Shown here piece by piece: positions 63,120 through 64,000 of a stretch of 64,000 bases of DNA (the stretch's first letter is position 1; each line of letters begins with the position of its first letter). The stretch is from assembly GCA_018806985.1 (NCBI GenBank), contig JADANN010000256.1:2579501-2643500 (forward strand). The letters run 5' to 3'. Below the pieces are notes generated by a model that saw only the letters and a list, made by a program, of their open reading frames with translations, had not been told where the DNA came from and did not search any database. Origin of the DNA: Angiostrongylus vasorum (taxonomy: Eukaryota; Nematoda; Chromadorea; Rhabditida; Metastrongylidae). Position numbers and translations under genes: made by a program.

Positions 63120-64000
63120 GTGGGTGCGTTCTCGCTTGCGCGGATTGTATTCTACGAGTCAACTCGGCCAAAAGCCTGCAATCAAGTGACAGGGGAAGTA
63201 TATGGGAGGCGGTTAGGAGTCGCCTCCAACAAATAAGCTCCATGTCCACCTTGGGAGAGCCTGGCAAGCTACCCGTGAGTATACCCAGCCCCCCACGTTC
63301 AGAGCCCAGCAAGCTATACGTAGGTATCAAAATGCTAAACACAGTAAAAAGAAAAAAAACGGGCCTCATTCCCCTGACCCCGAAAAAAGTCCCCCAATTT
63401 CGCAGCGTTGGGTAGGACGAGTACGGAGAGCCTACTAAAATCTCAATGGAAAGGGCCAATGGAAGCTGCCTGGATCACGAAAGAACTATGGTGACGATCT
63501 GTACCTCACAATCCACGTCCGAGTCCTCGATAGCAAACTTGCTCATGCAATCAAGAAGGATAAGGTACGACGTCATCGGCCTGGCCGAGACGAGACGACG
63601 CCATTCAACGCCGTCTATGACACCGGAGAAGAACTGTTCCTCGGAACATGCGACAGTAGAGGAGTCGGCGGCGTGGGCGTTCTCGTCAACACGAGTTTGT
63701 CCGTGAATATCGATTCATTCGAACAACTTACAACCCAAATCGGACGTTCACGATTAAAAAGATGTGGATCAATAACGGCTTTGGCAATCTTCGTCGTTTA
63801 CGCGGCGACATCAAACTATGACGAAGAAGAAGTCGGAGCGTTCTATATGGATTTGGAGAAGTTCTACAGAGAAAACCATGCATTCTTCAATGTCATCATT
63901 GGAGATTTCAATGCCAAGATTGGGCCAAGAAGAACGTCTGAAGAACGCCACATTGGGACCAACGGATTGGAATGGAACGAAAAGGGTGAGCGGCTGTCTG
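63120..64000 (+). mobile_element. RTE 5' part with AP endonuclease, truncated by window edge
   Basis: An untranslated or N-terminal lead starts around 63.12 kb (MLNTVKRKKTGLIPLTPKKV, then PQFRSVG, near 63.33-63.41 kb). The frame 63446-63706 carries MVTICTSQSTSESSIANLLM and IRYDVIGLAETRRRH (endonuclease). After a one-base frameshift near 63602, [57 protein letters not shown] and [15 protein letters not shown] follow without a stop to 64000. The ETRR and GDFNAK motifs are the Mg-binding and catalytic parts of the AP-endonuclease fold. It lies antisense to Sec6 in an intron whose 5' part is outside the window. Confidence 0.88.

Noticed and set aside
63116..63415. A 99-codon frame taken as an independent gene
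   Set aside because: It runs into the RTE endonuclease frame and is best explained as the leader or N-terminal part of that element.

Overview
The window is eukaryotic genomic DNA, almost certainly from a parasitic nematode and most likely a strongylid such as a hookworm. This rests on short spliced exons with GT...TTTCAG introns, a nematode-type patched-related (PTR) gene, and RTE-class non-LTR retrotransposons whose translated motifs look like those of hookworm genomes. No bacterial operon, phage or CRISPR structure is present. Most long open frames here are shadows or transposon remains; real genes appear as chains of 70-290 nt exons.

There are two confident genes, both on the minus strand. 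(1) A patched-related RND-superfamily membrane protein has its stop at 11504, and I followed it exon by exon up to about 30.1 kb. From 26052 to the stop all 17 exon junctions keep phase and give about 775 residues. A separate exon at 30014-30088 carries the first membrane helix. At least one exon between 26.1 and 30.0 kb and the N-terminus were not placed; 37111-37200 is a weak N-terminal candidate. (2) The C-terminal two thirds of the exocyst subunit Sec6/EXOC3 lies in ten exons between 56863 and 62770; its N-terminus lies beyond the right edge. A small signal-peptide protein at 1013-1297 and unrecognised exon-like stretches near 42.1, 46.1 and 52.45 kb are weak candidates.

The rest is repeats. 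A decayed Penelope-like element (PLE) with RT and GIY-YIG domains lies at 54.4-56.5 kb between inverted terminal repeats; a second, more decayed one is at 32.9-34.2 kb. Internally deleted or palindromic derivatives lie at 10.8, 20.6, 51.1-51.4 and 58.3-58.6 kb. Several PLE ends carry a motif with the hammerhead-ribozyme core (CTGANGA...GAAA...GTC). RTE fragments lie at 4.3-5.2, 8.2-9.2, 17.4-18.0, 23.8-24.8, 26.4-26.7, 30.3-31.6 and 51.5-52.2 kb, and a fairly well preserved 5' part at 63.1-64.0 kb runs off the edge. Six other dispersed families (called A-F here) are recognised by repetition inside the window; A, B and E have tRNA-like A/B boxes and look like SINEs.

The most interesting observation is that two of the core-intact hammerhead-like motifs lie inside introns of the two host genes, in the sense orientation of the host transcript: patched-related intron at 20.7 kb, and Sec6 intron at 58.47 kb at the tip of a ~280 bp palindrome.
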